Of a stretch of DNA of 35,544 nt, positions 9,129 through 18,506 are shown one piece after another (position 1 is the first letter of the stretch; every line of letters begins with the position of its first letter). This DNA comes from an uncultured SAR116 cluster alpha proteobacterium. Its GTDB lineage: Bacteria; Pseudomonadota; Alphaproteobacteria; Puniceispirillales; Marisalimonadaceae. The translations under genes were made by a program, and so were the position numbers. The stretch spans positions 1 through 35,544 of the forward strand of contig CACMRF010000012.1 in the NCBI GenBank assembly GCA_902615995.1, given 5' to 3'. The notes under the pieces are model-generated. The model was given only the letters and a program-made list of their open reading frames with translations, was not told where the DNA came from and did no database searches.

Positions 9129-9824
9129 TCAACCTTTTAAATCCAGGCAAACTGTATAACTTTCTACAGATTCTGGTCTACTAGCTAAAGGTTTTATATT
9201 TTTTACATAATTAAATTTTTTTTTCATTATATTTAACAATTCGGTTTCAGTTCCACCTTTAAAAGTTTTTACCAAAAATGTTCCATTTTTTTTTAAGTTT
9301 TTTAAAGTAAAATCAAGTGCAATTTCAATTAACTGAGTTGTTCTCAAATGATCTGTTTGTTTATGGCCAATTACATTTGCGGCCATATCAGACAGAATTA
9401 TATCAGGATAATCGCCTAAAAAATCAATTAACTTTTTATCTATTGCAGAATCATTAATATCTCCAATAAATGTTTTAGATCCTGGAATATTGTCTACAGG
9501 CAAAATATCAACCCCTATTACTTTTACTTCATTTTCTGTAGAACGTACTTTTTGAACTGCGACTTGCAACCATCCACCTGGTGCACAGCCTAAATCAATA
9601 ACCTTTCTGTTCGGTTTTAAAAAATTATATTTTTCATTAATTTGAAGTAGTTTAAATGCTGCTCTTGATTTATAACCCAATTTATTTGCTTCAATTACAT
9701 AGGGATCATTAATTTGTCTTTTTATCCAATTTGTACTTGATAACTTACGTTTATTAGATTTTCTGATTTTTTGTTTTTTACCTCTATTTGAAGGTAATAC
9801 ATTTTTACTTAAATCACTCATCAT
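9129..9824 (-). CDS. rlmE: 23S rRNA (uridine-2552-2'-O)-methyltransferase RlmE
   Basis: RlmE (RrmJ/FtsJ) methylates U2552 of 23S rRNA late in 50S assembly. The basic N-terminal tail is followed by SRAAFKLLQI, the SAM-binding motif VIDLGCAPGGW, the acidic ILSDMA motif and the catalytic lysine in LVKTFKGG. Together these mark the FtsJ family (K-D-K-E fold). The frame extends to a TTG at 9845, but two ATGs at 9824 and 9821 overlap the hisI stop by only 8-11 nt and are the more likely starts; 9824 is used here. The protein is about 231 aa, slightly long because of the basic tail. Confidence 0.93.
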   Translation of the reverse strand: MMSDLSKNVLPSNRGKKQKIRKSNKRKLSSTNWIKRQINDPYVIEANKLGYKSRAAFKLLQINEKYNFLKPNRKVIDLGCAPGGWLQVAVQKVRSTENEVKVIGVDILPVDNIPGSKTFIGDINDSAIDKKLIDFLGDYPDIILSDMAANVIGHKQTDHLRTTQLIEIALDFTLKNLKKNGTFLVKTFKGGTETELLNIMKKKFNYVKNIKPLASRPESVESYTVCLDLKG

Positions 9825-10131
9825 CAAAACATGTTTTTGTTCCAAGGTGACATGCAGGACCTATTTGTTTTACAGTAAGTAAAATTGTATCATTATCACA
9901 ATCTGATTTTATTTTTTTGAGATATTGATAATTTCCACTTGTTTCACCTTTAACCCATAATTTATTTCTTGATCTAGAAAAATAAGTTACATTTTTAGTT
10001 TCAATTGTTAACCTAATAGATTCTTTATTCATCCATGCTAACATTAAAATATCTTTAGTCTCTGAACATTGTGCAATTGCAGGAATTAAACCTGATGAGT
10101 TAAAATTCAAATTTTCAATATTAAAGTTCAT
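9814..10131 (-). CDS. hisI: Phosphoribosyl-AMP cyclohydrolase
   Basis: HisI opens the adenine ring of PR-AMP in the third step of histidine synthesis. This 105-aa form is the stand-alone cyclohydrolase, without a fused HisE pyrophosphohydrolase. The conserved block LAWMNKES, the FSRSRNKLW substrate strand, and the metal ligands DCDND (77-81), C94 in GPACHLG and C101 in TCF are all present. It is away from any other his gene here. It sits 8 nt after the RND permease and overlaps rlmE, so it appears to belong to a mixed housekeeping operon. Confidence 0.96.
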   Translation of the reverse strand: MNFNIENLNFNSSGLIPAIAQCSETKDILMLAWMNKESIRLTIETKNVTYFSRSRNKLWVKGETSGNYQYLKKIKSDCDNDTILLTVKQIGPACHLGTKTCFDDE

Positions 10132-10139
10132 TTTTTTCT

Positions 10140-13100
10140 CTAGTTTATTTTACTACCTTTTATTAACAATGATAGATCTTTTCCAATACCCATCATAGAC
10201 GGAATTACAACTAAAACTAATATTGCTGTAATACCTAAACCAAATACAATAGTTGCAGCCATTGGAATTAAAAATTGTGCCTGTAGAGATTTTTCAAACA
10301 TTAGCGCAGACAAACCTCCAATTGTTGTAAGCGATGTAAGTAAAACTGGTCTTAATCTATTTATAACTCCAGATATAACGGCTTGCTTAAATATCTCTAA
10401 ATTAATAGTATTTCCTTTTATTAGTTCATCTAATCTTCTTTCAATTGTTGAAACTAATATTATTGAATTGTTTACTACTATCCCAGCAAGAGCTAACAAT
10501 GCGAACATAGAAAGAATTGACATAGTCAAATTTAAAAAATAATGCCCAAAAACTGCACCTATAAATGATAGAGGAATCATTATCATAATTGTAAATGGCC
10601 TTAACCATGATTTAAAAACCCAAGTTAAAACAATATAAATGATTATTAATCCAATTATTGAGCCAATAAACATATCTGCAAAAGTTTCTTTTTGCTCCAG
10701 GTCTTTACCTGCAAAACGATAATCAAGATTATATTTTTTAGCTAATTCCACTAGTCCATTCTTTAATAAGAAGTTTCTTGCTTGTGTTGTATTAATTAGA
10801 GAAGAGTTTAAATCACCTGATATGGTGACTTCTCTAAATCCATCTTGACGAGATATTGAAGAAAAAGGAATTTTATTTTCGATTACTGCTATTTCGTTCA
10901 ACATTACAACATTATTTTTGGGACCAACCAACCTTAGATTTTCTAAATTGCCATTAATTACGTCATCTTGATCTAATTTAACTCTTACAATAACCTCTTC
11001 ATCACCTCTAGGAAATGTTGAAACAATTTTTCCATTTATTGCAGTTCTAATTTGAGATCCAATTTCTGATATTGAAAACCCTAAGGCTCTACCTCTATTG
11101 TTTAAAACAACTACTCTCTCTTGAACACCAACTTCAAAATTATCATTTACAGCACTTATACTTGGAATTGTATTTACAATTTTCAACAAATCACTAGATG
11201 CATTTTTTAAAGTTTCTAAATCATTTCCTTTTAACCTCACATCAACATCTCTTCCTGGGGGTCCACCACGTGGAGCTCGAATAATAAGTTTCTCTAACCC
11301 AGAAACTTTCTCTACATTTTTTTTCCAAACTTTAATAAATTCATTTGTTCTAACCTTTCTTTTGTCTGCAGTTATCAATTCAACTACCATTGAACCCTTA
11401 AGATAATTTCCCTTTTTATTAACTGTTTGATCAGTCGCAAATGACGTTGATTTTCCAAAATTACTCATACTAAAATTGACTAACTTTGGATCATTTTTGA
11501 AATGTAATTTTGTGAGTTGAAGACCTTTTTCTAAGCTATCAATCATTTCATAAGTTTGTTTCTTTTTTGATCCCGGAGACATCTCAAAGTTTGCTATAAT
11601 TAAGTCAGATTCCGGTGTAGGAAAAAAACTAAACTGTACTCTACTACTTTTCATCATCCCTATAGAAATAAAAAACATGCCAAAAACAGTTACCATAGTT
11701 ATATATCTATAGTCATAACAGTAAGTAATTATTTTTTTAAAAATACCATCTTGAAAATTTTTAAACTTATTATCAAACCAAATTCTGAATTTTCCAGGAG
11801 AATAACTGCCTTTATCAAAATGAGCTAAATGTGCAGGTAAAACCAAAAAACATTCAATCAAACTTGCTATCAAAACAGCACAAATCACCATAGGAATTGC
11901 AATGATTATTTGACCTATTATTCCTTTAATTAAGAATAAAGGTAGGAACGCACCTACAGTCGTTAACATAGCACAAATTACTGGAGCAGACATTCTAGTT
12001 GCTGCTACTATAGGTGCATCATTATAATTAAGATTTCTATTTTCTCTTAGATAATTTGAATGTTCTCCTACTACAATTGCATCGTCGACTACTATACCTA
12101 AAGCCATTATTAATCCAAATAATGAAATCATATTTATTGACTGACCGGAAAAAAACATGACGCCAAATGTTGCTAAAAATGCGATTGGTATTCCTAGTGC
12201 AACCCATATAGCAGTTTTCCAAGCAAGAAATACAAATAAAACAATTAAAACAATAATTAATCCTGAAATTCCATTTTTAACTAATAAAGATATCCTCTCT
12301 TGAATTAAATTTGAGGCTGTGTTGTAAGTTGTTACCTCTATAAAGTTGGATTTATTTTTCTTAAATTTGATTAATTCCTCTTCAACGATTGCAGCTGTAT
12401 CAAGAGCATCACTTGTTTTACTTCTACGGACTGAAATTTCTACAGCTGGATTTCCATTTACATATTGTAATATACTTGAGTCATCATAAGTTTCCTTGAT
12501 TTCTGCAATATCTTTTAAAATTATTTTTCCACCATCATTAAAACTTTTAATTTGTAGATTTTCAAAATGTTCTACCAACGTTTTGTCACCTGAAGTTCTA
12601 ATACGTAATGAACCATCTGCAAAACTTCCACCTGGAATATCTTTAGATTCTATAGAAATCAATTTTGAAATTTCATTTAAAGATAATTTAAATTTTGATA
12701 TTTCACTTTGAGGAATCTGAATGAGTATCTCTTCATCTGGCAGCCCAATTAAATCAACTTTATCAGCTCCAGCATTTAATAACTTTTCTTTAAATATTTT
12801 TGCTTCACTTCTTAGTTGGGATAAATCTAAATTACCTGATAAAACTATCCTAGTAACAATGTCATAAAACTCTGCTTTAGTAATTTTAGGTTTTTTTGTG
12901 TCATCAGGAAAATCAATTCTTGAAATCGCATTTTCCACATCAGACATTGCTTTTTGCATATCTGTTCCAAAGTTAAATTCTATTATTGAATAACCAAGCC
13001 CTTCAACAGATTTAGATTTCACCTTTTTAACACCAGATATTGGACGTAAGTCAGGTTCTAATAGTTGAACAATATTGTTATCAACTTCTTCTGCAGTTGC

Positions 13101-13277
13101 TCCAGGCCATTCTATAGAAACAGATATTGTTTCAACATCAAAATTTGGAAAAAATTGTCTATTTAGTTTATTTATTGACAAAAAGCCAGCTAGTAACATT
13201 AAAAACATAATAATATTTGCTGCAGTTTTGTGTTTAACAAAAAAAGCTAGAATTGAAGATTGAGGAAATTTAATCAA
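10140..13277 (-). CDS. RND-family efflux permease (AcrB/HAE-1 like)
   Basis: This inner-membrane proton-driven pump subunit has 1045 aa, the usual RND length. It has the two-fold RND layout: one N-terminal helix, a large periplasmic loop, a six-helix bundle, then a repeat of loop and bundle. Helix 4 carries the paired aspartates of the proton relay in GIVVDDAIVVGEH. The N-terminus IKFPQSSILAFFVKHKTAAN is typical. The only start compatible with the upstream in-frame stop is a TTG (or the next ATT), which is unusual. It lies 18 nt after its adaptor gene. The substrate cannot be read from sequence, and no TolC-type outer-membrane gene is in the window. Confidence 0.93.
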   Translation of the reverse strand: MIKFPQSSILAFFVKHKTAANIIMFLMLLAGFLSINKLNRQFFPNFDVETISVSIEWPGATAEEVDNNIVQLLEPDLRPISGVKKVKSKSVEGLGYSIIEFNFGTDMQKAMSDVENAISRIDFPDDTKKPKITKAEFYDIVTRIVLSGNLDLSQLRSEAKIFKEKLLNAGADKVDLIGLPDEEILIQIPQSEISKFKLSLNEISKLISIESKDIPGGSFADGSLRIRTSGDKTLVEHFENLQIKSFNDGGKIILKDIAEIKETYDDSSILQYVNGNPAVEISVRRSKTSDALDTAAIVEEELIKFKKNKSNFIEVTTYNTASNLIQERISLLVKNGISGLIIVLIVLFVFLAWKTAIWVALGIPIAFLATFGVMFFSGQSINMISLFGLIMALGIVVDDAIVVGEHSNYLRENRNLNYNDAPIVAATRMSAPVICAMLTTVGAFLPLFLIKGIIGQIIIAIPMVICAVLIASLIECFLVLPAHLAHFDKGSYSPGKFRIWFDNKFKNFQDGIFKKIITYCYDYRYITMVTVFGMFFISIGMMKSSRVQFSFFPTPESDLIIANFEMSPGSKKKQTYEMIDSLEKGLQLTKLHFKNDPKLVNFSMSNFGKSTSFATDQTVNKKGNYLKGSMVVELITADKRKVRTNEFIKVWKKNVEKVSGLEKLIIRAPRGGPPGRDVDVRLKGNDLETLKNASSDLLKIVNTIPSISAVNDNFEVGVQERVVVLNNRGRALGFSISEIGSQIRTAINGKIVSTFPRGDEEVIVRVKLDQDDVINGNLENLRLVGPKNNVVMLNEIAVIENKIPFSSISRQDGFREVTISGDLNSSLINTTQARNFLLKNGLVELAKKYNLDYRFAGKDLEQKETFADMFIGSIIGLIIIYIVLTWVFKSWLRPFTIMIMIPLSFIGAVFGHYFLNLTMSILSMFALLALAGIVVNNSIILVSTIERRLDELIKGNTINLEIFKQAVISGVINRLRPVLLTSLTTIGGLSALMFEKSLQAQFLIPMAATIVFGLGITAILVLVVIPSMMGIGKDLSLLIKGSKIN

Positions 13278-13295
13278 GTTTTACTCTTTTAATAA

Positions 13296-14414
13296 TTAAT
13301 ATTGTTTTATTTTGGTTCCTTCAATATTTGAAGAAAATCTATTCAAAATTATGTCTAACCCATCCAAATTATAATTTTTTAATAGATAATATCCTGTATT
13401 AGAGTGAATAACTTTTACTTTAATTTTTTTTGCTCTTCCGTTCTCAATTACAAATATAAATTGTTTATTAAACAGGGCTGACTCAGGAATTTTTATAACT
13501 GAGACAAATTTTTCTAATGGATATATAATTTTGACAAAGCTATCAAGCGGAATCAGATCATTTTTATCATCGCTAAATTTTGCAAATATTTTTCCTCCTC
13601 CACTATCATCATTAATTATGCCTTGAAACCTAGTTATAATTGCATTTTTTCTAACCAATTTTTCACTACCTGTTTCCCAATAAACCTCAATTTTTTTCCC
13701 AATCAATTTTTCTGAAATAGAAAAAATTTTTGCAGGTACAATAAATTCAATTTCAACATGATCTAGAGATCTAAAAGTTCCTAACATTGAATTACTTGAA
13801 ACAAGCAAACCCTCATGAGCATTAACATTTGATATAATTCCATTGCTTTTTGCAACTAATGTTGCGTCCTTCAAATCTTTTTTTGCTAAACCAAGATTTA
13901 TTTTTGAATTATTTAACATTTGTTGACTTTTTGAATATTTAATTAACTCTTCATCATAAACTGATGGACTTATAACTTTCTTTTCAAGCATTATTTTATT
14001 TCTATCCAATTGTTTTTTTCTCAATTCAATTTGTTTTGTTAATTCTTTAATATCTGCTTGAAGTCTCTGAACAATCAATAGAAATTTTTCTTCATCTAAT
14101 TTACCTAAAATCTCGCCTTTTTTAACTTTTCCACCATTCACAAATTTTTCTGATAAATAAGAGATTGTTCCAGATACTCCAAAACTTAAATTTCCTATCC
14201 TCTGGGTTTTTACTCGTCCAAAGGCTGAAAGAAAAGGCTCATGATCTTCAAGTTTCGCTACTAATGAGTTAACAGTTATTTCATTTTCTTTTTGAATTTT
14301 TACCTTAGGTACTGGTTTTGTCATTTGTAAATAAGAATTAATTACAAAAATTATGATTATTAGAACAATTATGATTATTATTTTAAATATATTTTTTTTA
14401 AACCAATAAAACAT
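13296..14414 (-). CDS. RND periplasmic adaptor (membrane fusion protein)
   Basis: The adaptor connects the RND pump to an outer-membrane channel. The 372-aa protein has a very hydrophobic isoleucine-rich N-terminal anchor (about 7-29). A biotinyl/lipoyl-like half-motif follows (KVKKGEILGKLDEEKF, near 96-111), then a coiled-coil hairpin (about 110-175), the second half-motif with ATLVAKSNGIISN, and beta-barrel domains to the end. It starts at the stop of the DUF1489 gene (TAATG) and is followed by the permease, so the three are probably one transcript. Confidence 0.93.
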   Translation of the reverse strand: MFYWFKKNIFKIIIIIVLIIIIFVINSYLQMTKPVPKVKIQKENEITVNSLVAKLEDHEPFLSAFGRVKTQRIGNLSFGVSGTISYLSEKFVNGGKVKKGEILGKLDEEKFLLIVQRLQADIKELTKQIELRKKQLDRNKIMLEKKVISPSVYDEELIKYSKSQQMLNNSKINLGLAKKDLKDATLVAKSNGIISNVNAHEGLLVSSNSMLGTFRSLDHVEIEFIVPAKIFSISEKLIGKKIEVYWETGSEKLVRKNAIITRFQGIINDDSGGGKIFAKFSDDKNDLIPLDSFVKIIYPLEKFVSVIKIPESALFNKQFIFVIENGRAKKIKVKVIHSNTGYYLLKNYNLDGLDIILNRFSSNIEGTKIKQY

Positions 14415-14821
14415 TAATAAAGTCCTAATTTGCTAAGTTCATTGTTAAATTCATCATTAAATCCATCATCAGTTAGATCAGGTGGAACATCTTTGTTTTC
14501 GTAATATCTCCAACCTTGAAAAGGTTTCATTGGAGTAGGTCTTACCTTAATTATTTTGTTTTCAAGTGAAATGGCAGCGAAAAATTTATTATTATCTCCA
14601 ATTATTTGTTTAATATTTAAAATCTTTTGCCTTACTAAAACTCTTCTGTTTATAACCCAAAACAAAGATCCTCCATTACATAATTCTTCTGATCTTTTTG
14701 GTTTGTTCCTAGTTATGTGAATAAGTTCACCATTTTTTTCTATATTAAACTTTAATCTCATTTCAAGATCTTCAATTGTTCTCATGCCTACTGCCAATTT
14801 TTTTAGATTCACTGTACTCAT
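14414..14821 (-). CDS. DUF1489 family protein
   Basis: This 135-aa cytosolic protein belongs to an alphaproteobacterial family of unknown function. Diagnostic segments are KLAVGMRTIEDLE, HITRNKPKRSEEL, GGSLFWVINR and the strongly conserved RPTPMKPFQGWRY. The open frame begins at a GTG 12 nt upstream (14833), but the ATG at 14821 gives the usual family N-terminus (MSTVNLKKL). Its stop codon overlaps the adaptor ATG by one base. That pairing with an RND pump may be only a feature of compact gene order. Confidence 0.85.
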   Translation of the reverse strand: MSTVNLKKLAVGMRTIEDLEMRLKFNIEKNGELIHITRNKPKRSEELCNGGSLFWVINRRVLVRQKILNIKQIIGDNNKFFAAISLENKIIKVRPTPMKPFQGWRYYENKDVPPDLTDDGFNDEFNNELSKLGLY

Positions 14822-14853
14822 TTTGTATTTCACTAATAATATATATAATCAAT

Positions 14854-16263
14854 CTACAAAATTACCCAAGCTGCAAGACCTAAAAATGTAAAAAAACCTA
14901 TCACATCTGTTGCAGTAGTAAGCAAAACTGTGCTTGATATTGCTGGATCAATTTTAAACTTATATAAAGAAAGAGGTATCAATGTCCCTAAAATACCTGC
15001 AAACAAAAGATTTATTATCATAGATGCAGACATAATTATTGCTATTTGAAAATCATTAAACCAAAGAAATGCCAAAATAGAAGAAAATATTGCAAAAAGA
15101 ACACCATTAAACATTCCAACCCATGACTCTCTTAATACAAATCTTTGTAAATTAATATAACTTAACTGCCTAGTAGCTAAGGCTCTTACAGCTACAGTTA
15201 CAGTTTGGGTGCCAGCATTACCTCCCATTGAAGCTACTATTGGCATCAAAACAGCTAATGCTACAATTTTTTCTATTTCTTCTTGAAATAAACCGATAAC
15301 CATAGAGGCTATTATAGCGGTTACTAAATTTACTGATAACCAAGAAAACCTATCTTTTAATGTTTTATATATAGATGTGCGTATAGAACCATCACTAACC
15401 CCTCCTAACCCAAAAAAATCTTCTTCGGCTTCTTCATTGATAACGTCAACAATATCATCAAATATTATTACACCAATAATTCTATTTGCTTTGTCTGTAA
15501 CAGCCAAGTCGACAAGAGCATATTGCTGAAATAACAAAGCTATTTCTTCTTGGTCTATCTCAACATCAACTGATTGGAAATTATTGTTCATTATATCTTT
15601 TAATCTAATAGACCTTTTATTTGAAAGTAATTTACTAAGAGATAATACACCTAATAATCTTTGTCCTGGGTCGATTATAAATATTGAATAAAAATTTTCA
15701 TCCTCAACAAATTCTTTATTCCTCATATGATCTATTGTTTGTCCGACAGTCCAAAACTCAGGAAAAGATAAAAACTCTCTTTGCATCAAACGTCCAGCAG
15801 AATTTTCTGGATAAGTAAATGCTTCTTCAACAAGTATTCTGTCAGCTTTTGGTAATTTCTTAATGATTGTGTCTCTTTGATCTTCTTGAAGATTTTCTAA
15901 AATTTCGACTTCGTCATCAGTATTTAATTCTGGTAAAGCCTTTGCAATTGCATTAGGACCTATTCCTTTAATCACATCCTCTTGAACTGTATCTTCAAGA
16001 TACACTAAAGTTTCCGGATCAAGTCTCTTTGATAATAGCCTTAAACAATTATCTAGTTGATTTTTTGAGAGCCTTTCCAACATGTCTGCTTGATCAGCTG
16101 GATGTAACAAATCAAAAAGAAAAAGAAGTCTTTTTTTATGATTATTTTTAATACAGAATTTTATTTCTGTTTCTACTTCGGAGGTTAGTCCAAAAAGATT
16201 ATTAATACTATCATCTTTAGTTGAATCTATTGTTGATACATCATTTTCGTTTTGAATAGACAT
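14854..16263 (-). CDS. mgtE: Magnesium transporter MgtE
   Basis: MgtE is a dimeric Mg2+ channel gated by cytosolic Mg2+. The order is an acidic superhelical N domain (about 30-135), a CBS pair (about 140-265) and a five-helix membrane domain (about 290-469). The pore motif PIVASMGGNAGTQ and the following TRQL linker are present. Its 469 aa is standard. A clear AGGAG lies just before the ATG at 16263. It is 32 nt upstream of the DUF1489 gene. An 83-nt gap upstream (16264-16346) is the likeliest place for a local promoter; nothing resembling a Mg2+ riboswitch is visible there. Confidence 0.97.
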   Translation of the reverse strand: MSIQNENDVSTIDSTKDDSINNLFGLTSEVETEIKFCIKNNHKKRLLFLFDLLHPADQADMLERLSKNQLDNCLRLLSKRLDPETLVYLEDTVQEDVIKGIGPNAIAKALPELNTDDEVEILENLQEDQRDTIIKKLPKADRILVEEAFTYPENSAGRLMQREFLSFPEFWTVGQTIDHMRNKEFVEDENFYSIFIIDPGQRLLGVLSLSKLLSNKRSIRLKDIMNNNFQSVDVEIDQEEIALLFQQYALVDLAVTDKANRIIGVIIFDDIVDVINEEAEEDFFGLGGVSDGSIRTSIYKTLKDRFSWLSVNLVTAIIASMVIGLFQEEIEKIVALAVLMPIVASMGGNAGTQTVTVAVRALATRQLSYINLQRFVLRESWVGMFNGVLFAIFSSILAFLWFNDFQIAIIMSASMIINLLFAGILGTLIPLSLYKFKIDPAISSTVLLTTATDVIGFFTFLGLAAWVIL

Positions 16264-16346
16264 AACTCTCCTAAAAAAGATTTAAGTCATATTTAATATC
16301 TCATTTTTTTAACTCTAAAAATTGTTAAAAAAAAGACAATCTGAAT

Positions 16347-16724
16347 TTAAATATTTAATTCTTTAAATACTTTTCTAGCTATTCTCATTGAATCAATACC
16401 TGCAGGTGCTCCACAATATACAGTAACTTGTAGAAAAATATCTTTTATTTGCTCTTTAGTCAGTCCATTATTTAAAGCACCTTTGATATGTAATTCTAAC
16501 TCATGTGGTCTATTTAAAGCTGAAATCATTCCTAAGTTAATCATTGATCTTTCTTTATCTGATAATGCTTCTTTATTCCAAACTTCACCCCAAGCATATT
16601 CAGTAATTAATTTTTGAAGATCTGCCCCAAACTCGTCAGCTGTAGCAAGAGCCTTATCAACATATTCATCACCAAGAACTTTTCTTCTTTTACTAAGGCC
16701 TTTATTAAACATTTCACTATTCAT
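16347..16724 (-). CDS. Carboxymuconolactone decarboxylase family protein
   Basis: This 125-aa protein of the PcaC/AhpD-like fold resembles 4-carboxymuconolactone decarboxylase: YAWGEVWNKEALSDKERS, then NLGMISALNR, ELELHIKGALNNG and the C-terminal VYCGAPAGIDSMRIA. It lacks a CxxC redox pair, so it resembles the PcaC decarboxylase branch rather than AhpD peroxidases. No other protocatechuate-pathway gene is next to it, so the substrate is open. A good AGGAG lies 8 nt before the ATG. It starts 9 nt after the TSUP gene, so the two are probably cotranscribed. Confidence 0.9.
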   Translation of the reverse strand: MNSEMFNKGLSKRRKVLGDEYVDKALATADEFGADLQKLITEYAWGEVWNKEALSDKERSMINLGMISALNRPHELELHIKGALNNGLTKEQIKDIFLQVTVYCGAPAGIDSMRIARKVFKELNI

Positions 16725-16733
16725 AATTTTCTC

Positions 16734-17534
16734 CTAAAAATATCCTTTAATAAATAAATTTATACCACATAAGAATAACGCTATGTGCGTAACATGATAA
16801 AATATTTTATCTGATAACTTTGAATTTAACCATTTACCAAAAAATATTCCAATGGGAATTATAGGAATTAACAAAATAGTTATAGCAATTGTCTGCGTGG
16901 TAAATATATCTAATTCCCAAAAAAATGGGATTTTAGTAAAATTTACAAAAAAGAAATAAAAACTCATTATACTTACAAAATTCTCTCTATTTAATTTTAA
17001 AGGTAGTAAAAAAATATGAGCAGGTATTGCACCTGATAACGCAATAAAACTTGAAAAACCAGATAACGAAGACCAAGCAACACCTTTCTTATAATTAACT
17101 TTCACTTTGGTTTTATCAGTGACCTTTCTTTTGTATAAGTTTTTAAAATATCTTAATGATGTGATTACAGCTAATGATGCAATTATAAATAAGATAGTTT
17201 GATCATCTAAATATTTAAAAAAATACCATCCAGCAATTTGTCCAATTAACCCTCCAAGACACATTATTAAAATAATTTTATAAATTGGAAATTTTCGCCA
17301 AACATAGATTACCCATAGATCCATTAAAACAATTAGAGGTAAAAATACTGCTAAAACTATTTTTGCAGGAAGTATAAACAACATTATAGGAACACCCAAT
17401 CCTCCTAAGCCTCCTCCAAACCCAGACTTAGATATAGCTACAACTGAGACAGATAAAAATGCTGTCAAATAAAATAAGACTGAATAATCAAAGTTAGAAT
17501 AAGTTGTAAATAAATTTTCTAAAAAAATTTCCAT
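16734..17534 (-). CDS. TSUP (TauE/SafE) family permease
   Basis: This 266-aa integral membrane protein has about eight hydrophobic segments arranged as two repeats. Each repeat begins with a small-residue-rich motif (KSGFGGGLGGLGVPIM near 36-51, and SLSGFSSFIALSGAIP near 155-170), the signature of the TauE/SafE/TSUP family. Members export or import sulfite, sulfonates and organic acids. The substrate cannot be assigned here. It is first in a minus-strand run and divergent from the pirin gene across 53 bp. Confidence 0.88.
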   Translation of the reverse strand: MEIFLENLFTTYSNFDYSVLFYLTAFLSVSVVAISKSGFGGGLGGLGVPIMLFILPAKIVLAVFLPLIVLMDLWVIYVWRKFPIYKIILIMCLGGLIGQIAGWYFFKYLDDQTILFIIASLAVITSLRYFKNLYKRKVTDKTKVKVNYKKGVAWSSLSGFSSFIALSGAIPAHIFLLPLKLNRENFVSIMSFYFFFVNFTKIPFFWELDIFTTQTIAITILLIPIIPIGIFFGKWLNSKLSDKIFYHVTHIALFLCGINLFIKGYF

Positions 17535-17587
17535 TATAAAAATTTATTTATATTTAATTTATTTTATTTATTCTATATAAAAAAAGT
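17535..17587. promoter_or_regulatory. Divergent promoter interval, TSUP / pirin
   Basis: This 53-bp AT-rich spacer separates two divergent genes and must hold both promoters and leaders. TATA-rich hexamers occur on both strands (TATATTTAA and TCTATATAA), but none stands out from the composition. No palindromic operator was seen. Confidence 0.35.
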
Positions 17588-18493
17588 ATGACCATAAGAC
17601 CAATTAAGCAAACTTCAATTTCTCAACCAACGCTTGAGGGAGCAGGAGTTAAACTGAATAGAGTATTTGGATTCGGAGATACATCACTATCAGATCCTTT
17701 TTTACTGCTAGATGATTTTAGAAATAATAAAAAAGAAGATTATATAAATGGATTTCCTTGGCATCCCCATAGAGGAATAGAGACAATAACATATATTTTA
17801 AAAGGTAATGTTGAACACGGCGATAGTCTTGGAAATGTAGGAACTTTAAAAACTGGAGATGTTCAATGGATGACTGCTGGCTCAGGTATTCTTCATCAAG
17901 AAATGCCAAAAGGAAACGAAAAAGGTGAAATGCATGGATTTCAATTATGGGCTAATCTTCCATCTTCATTAAAGATGACATCACCAAATTACCAGGATAT
18001 TCCTTCTAATGAAATCAAGGAAATTCATGATGATGATGGTTCAATAATTAGAATTATAATTGGAAATTACAGAGGATACTCTGGACCTGTAAAAGGAATA
18101 TCATCTGACCCAATTTATTTAGATATTTTTATTCCAGCTAATAAAATTAAAACTATTCCTATTGAAGTTAACAAAAATGTACTTGCATATATCTTTCAGG
18201 GTTCGGCAAATTTTGAATATGCATCAAAACCACAAGGAGTAATGGTTGAAAAAATAATTAATGGACAGGAAGTTAACATACAGGATATGACTGGAAACAG
18301 AACTTTGATTAATTTTGATAAAGGCGATGAGATTAAAATTAAAACCTCTGGTGATGGTGTGCGTTTCCTTCTTATTGGAGGTACACCTATACAAGAACCA
18401 GTTGCTTGGCACGGACCAATTGTTATGAATACAAATGAAGAATTAATGCAAGCAATGAAAGAACTTAACAATGGGACTTTTATTAAAAAATAA
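17588..18493 (+). CDS. Pirin family protein
   Basis: This 301-aa bicupin carries the pirin metal site, with H59 and H61 in HPHRG and H103 and E105 in ILHQEMP. These match the iron ligands of human pirin. Bacterial pirins include quercetin 2,3-dioxygenases and regulators of pyruvate metabolism; the actual substrate is unknown here. The C-terminal cupin half ends with RFLLIGGTPIQEPV and WHGPIVMNT, typical of the family. It starts a six-gene plus-strand run, 13 nt before the ketopantoate-reductase-like gene. Confidence 0.95.
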   Translation: MTIRPIKQTSISQPTLEGAGVKLNRVFGFGDTSLSDPFLLLDDFRNNKKEDYINGFPWHPHRGIETITYILKGNVEHGDSLGNVGTLKTGDVQWMTAGSGILHQEMPKGNEKGEMHGFQLWANLPSSLKMTSPNYQDIPSNEIKEIHDDDGSIIRIIIGNYRGYSGPVKGISSDPIYLDIFIPANKIKTIPIEVNKNVLAYIFQGSANFEYASKPQGVMVEKIINGQEVNIQDMTGNRTLINFDKGDEIKIKTSGDGVRFLLIGGTPIQEPVAWHGPIVMNTNEELMQAMKELNNGTFIKK

Positions 18494-18506
18494 TTAGGAG
18501 AATGAC

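Noticed and set aside
9825-9845. TTG start for rlmE at 9845
   Set aside because: It would overlap hisI by 32 nt and uses a rare start, while two ATGs lie at the hisI stop.
16264-16346. Mg2+ riboswitch upstream of mgtE
   Set aside because: The gap is only 83 nt, AT-rich and without the paired helices expected of M-box elements.
18196-18471. 91-aa minus-strand frame inside the pirin gene
   Set aside because: It is antisense to a conserved pirin C-terminal cupin, with no motif and no plausible start.
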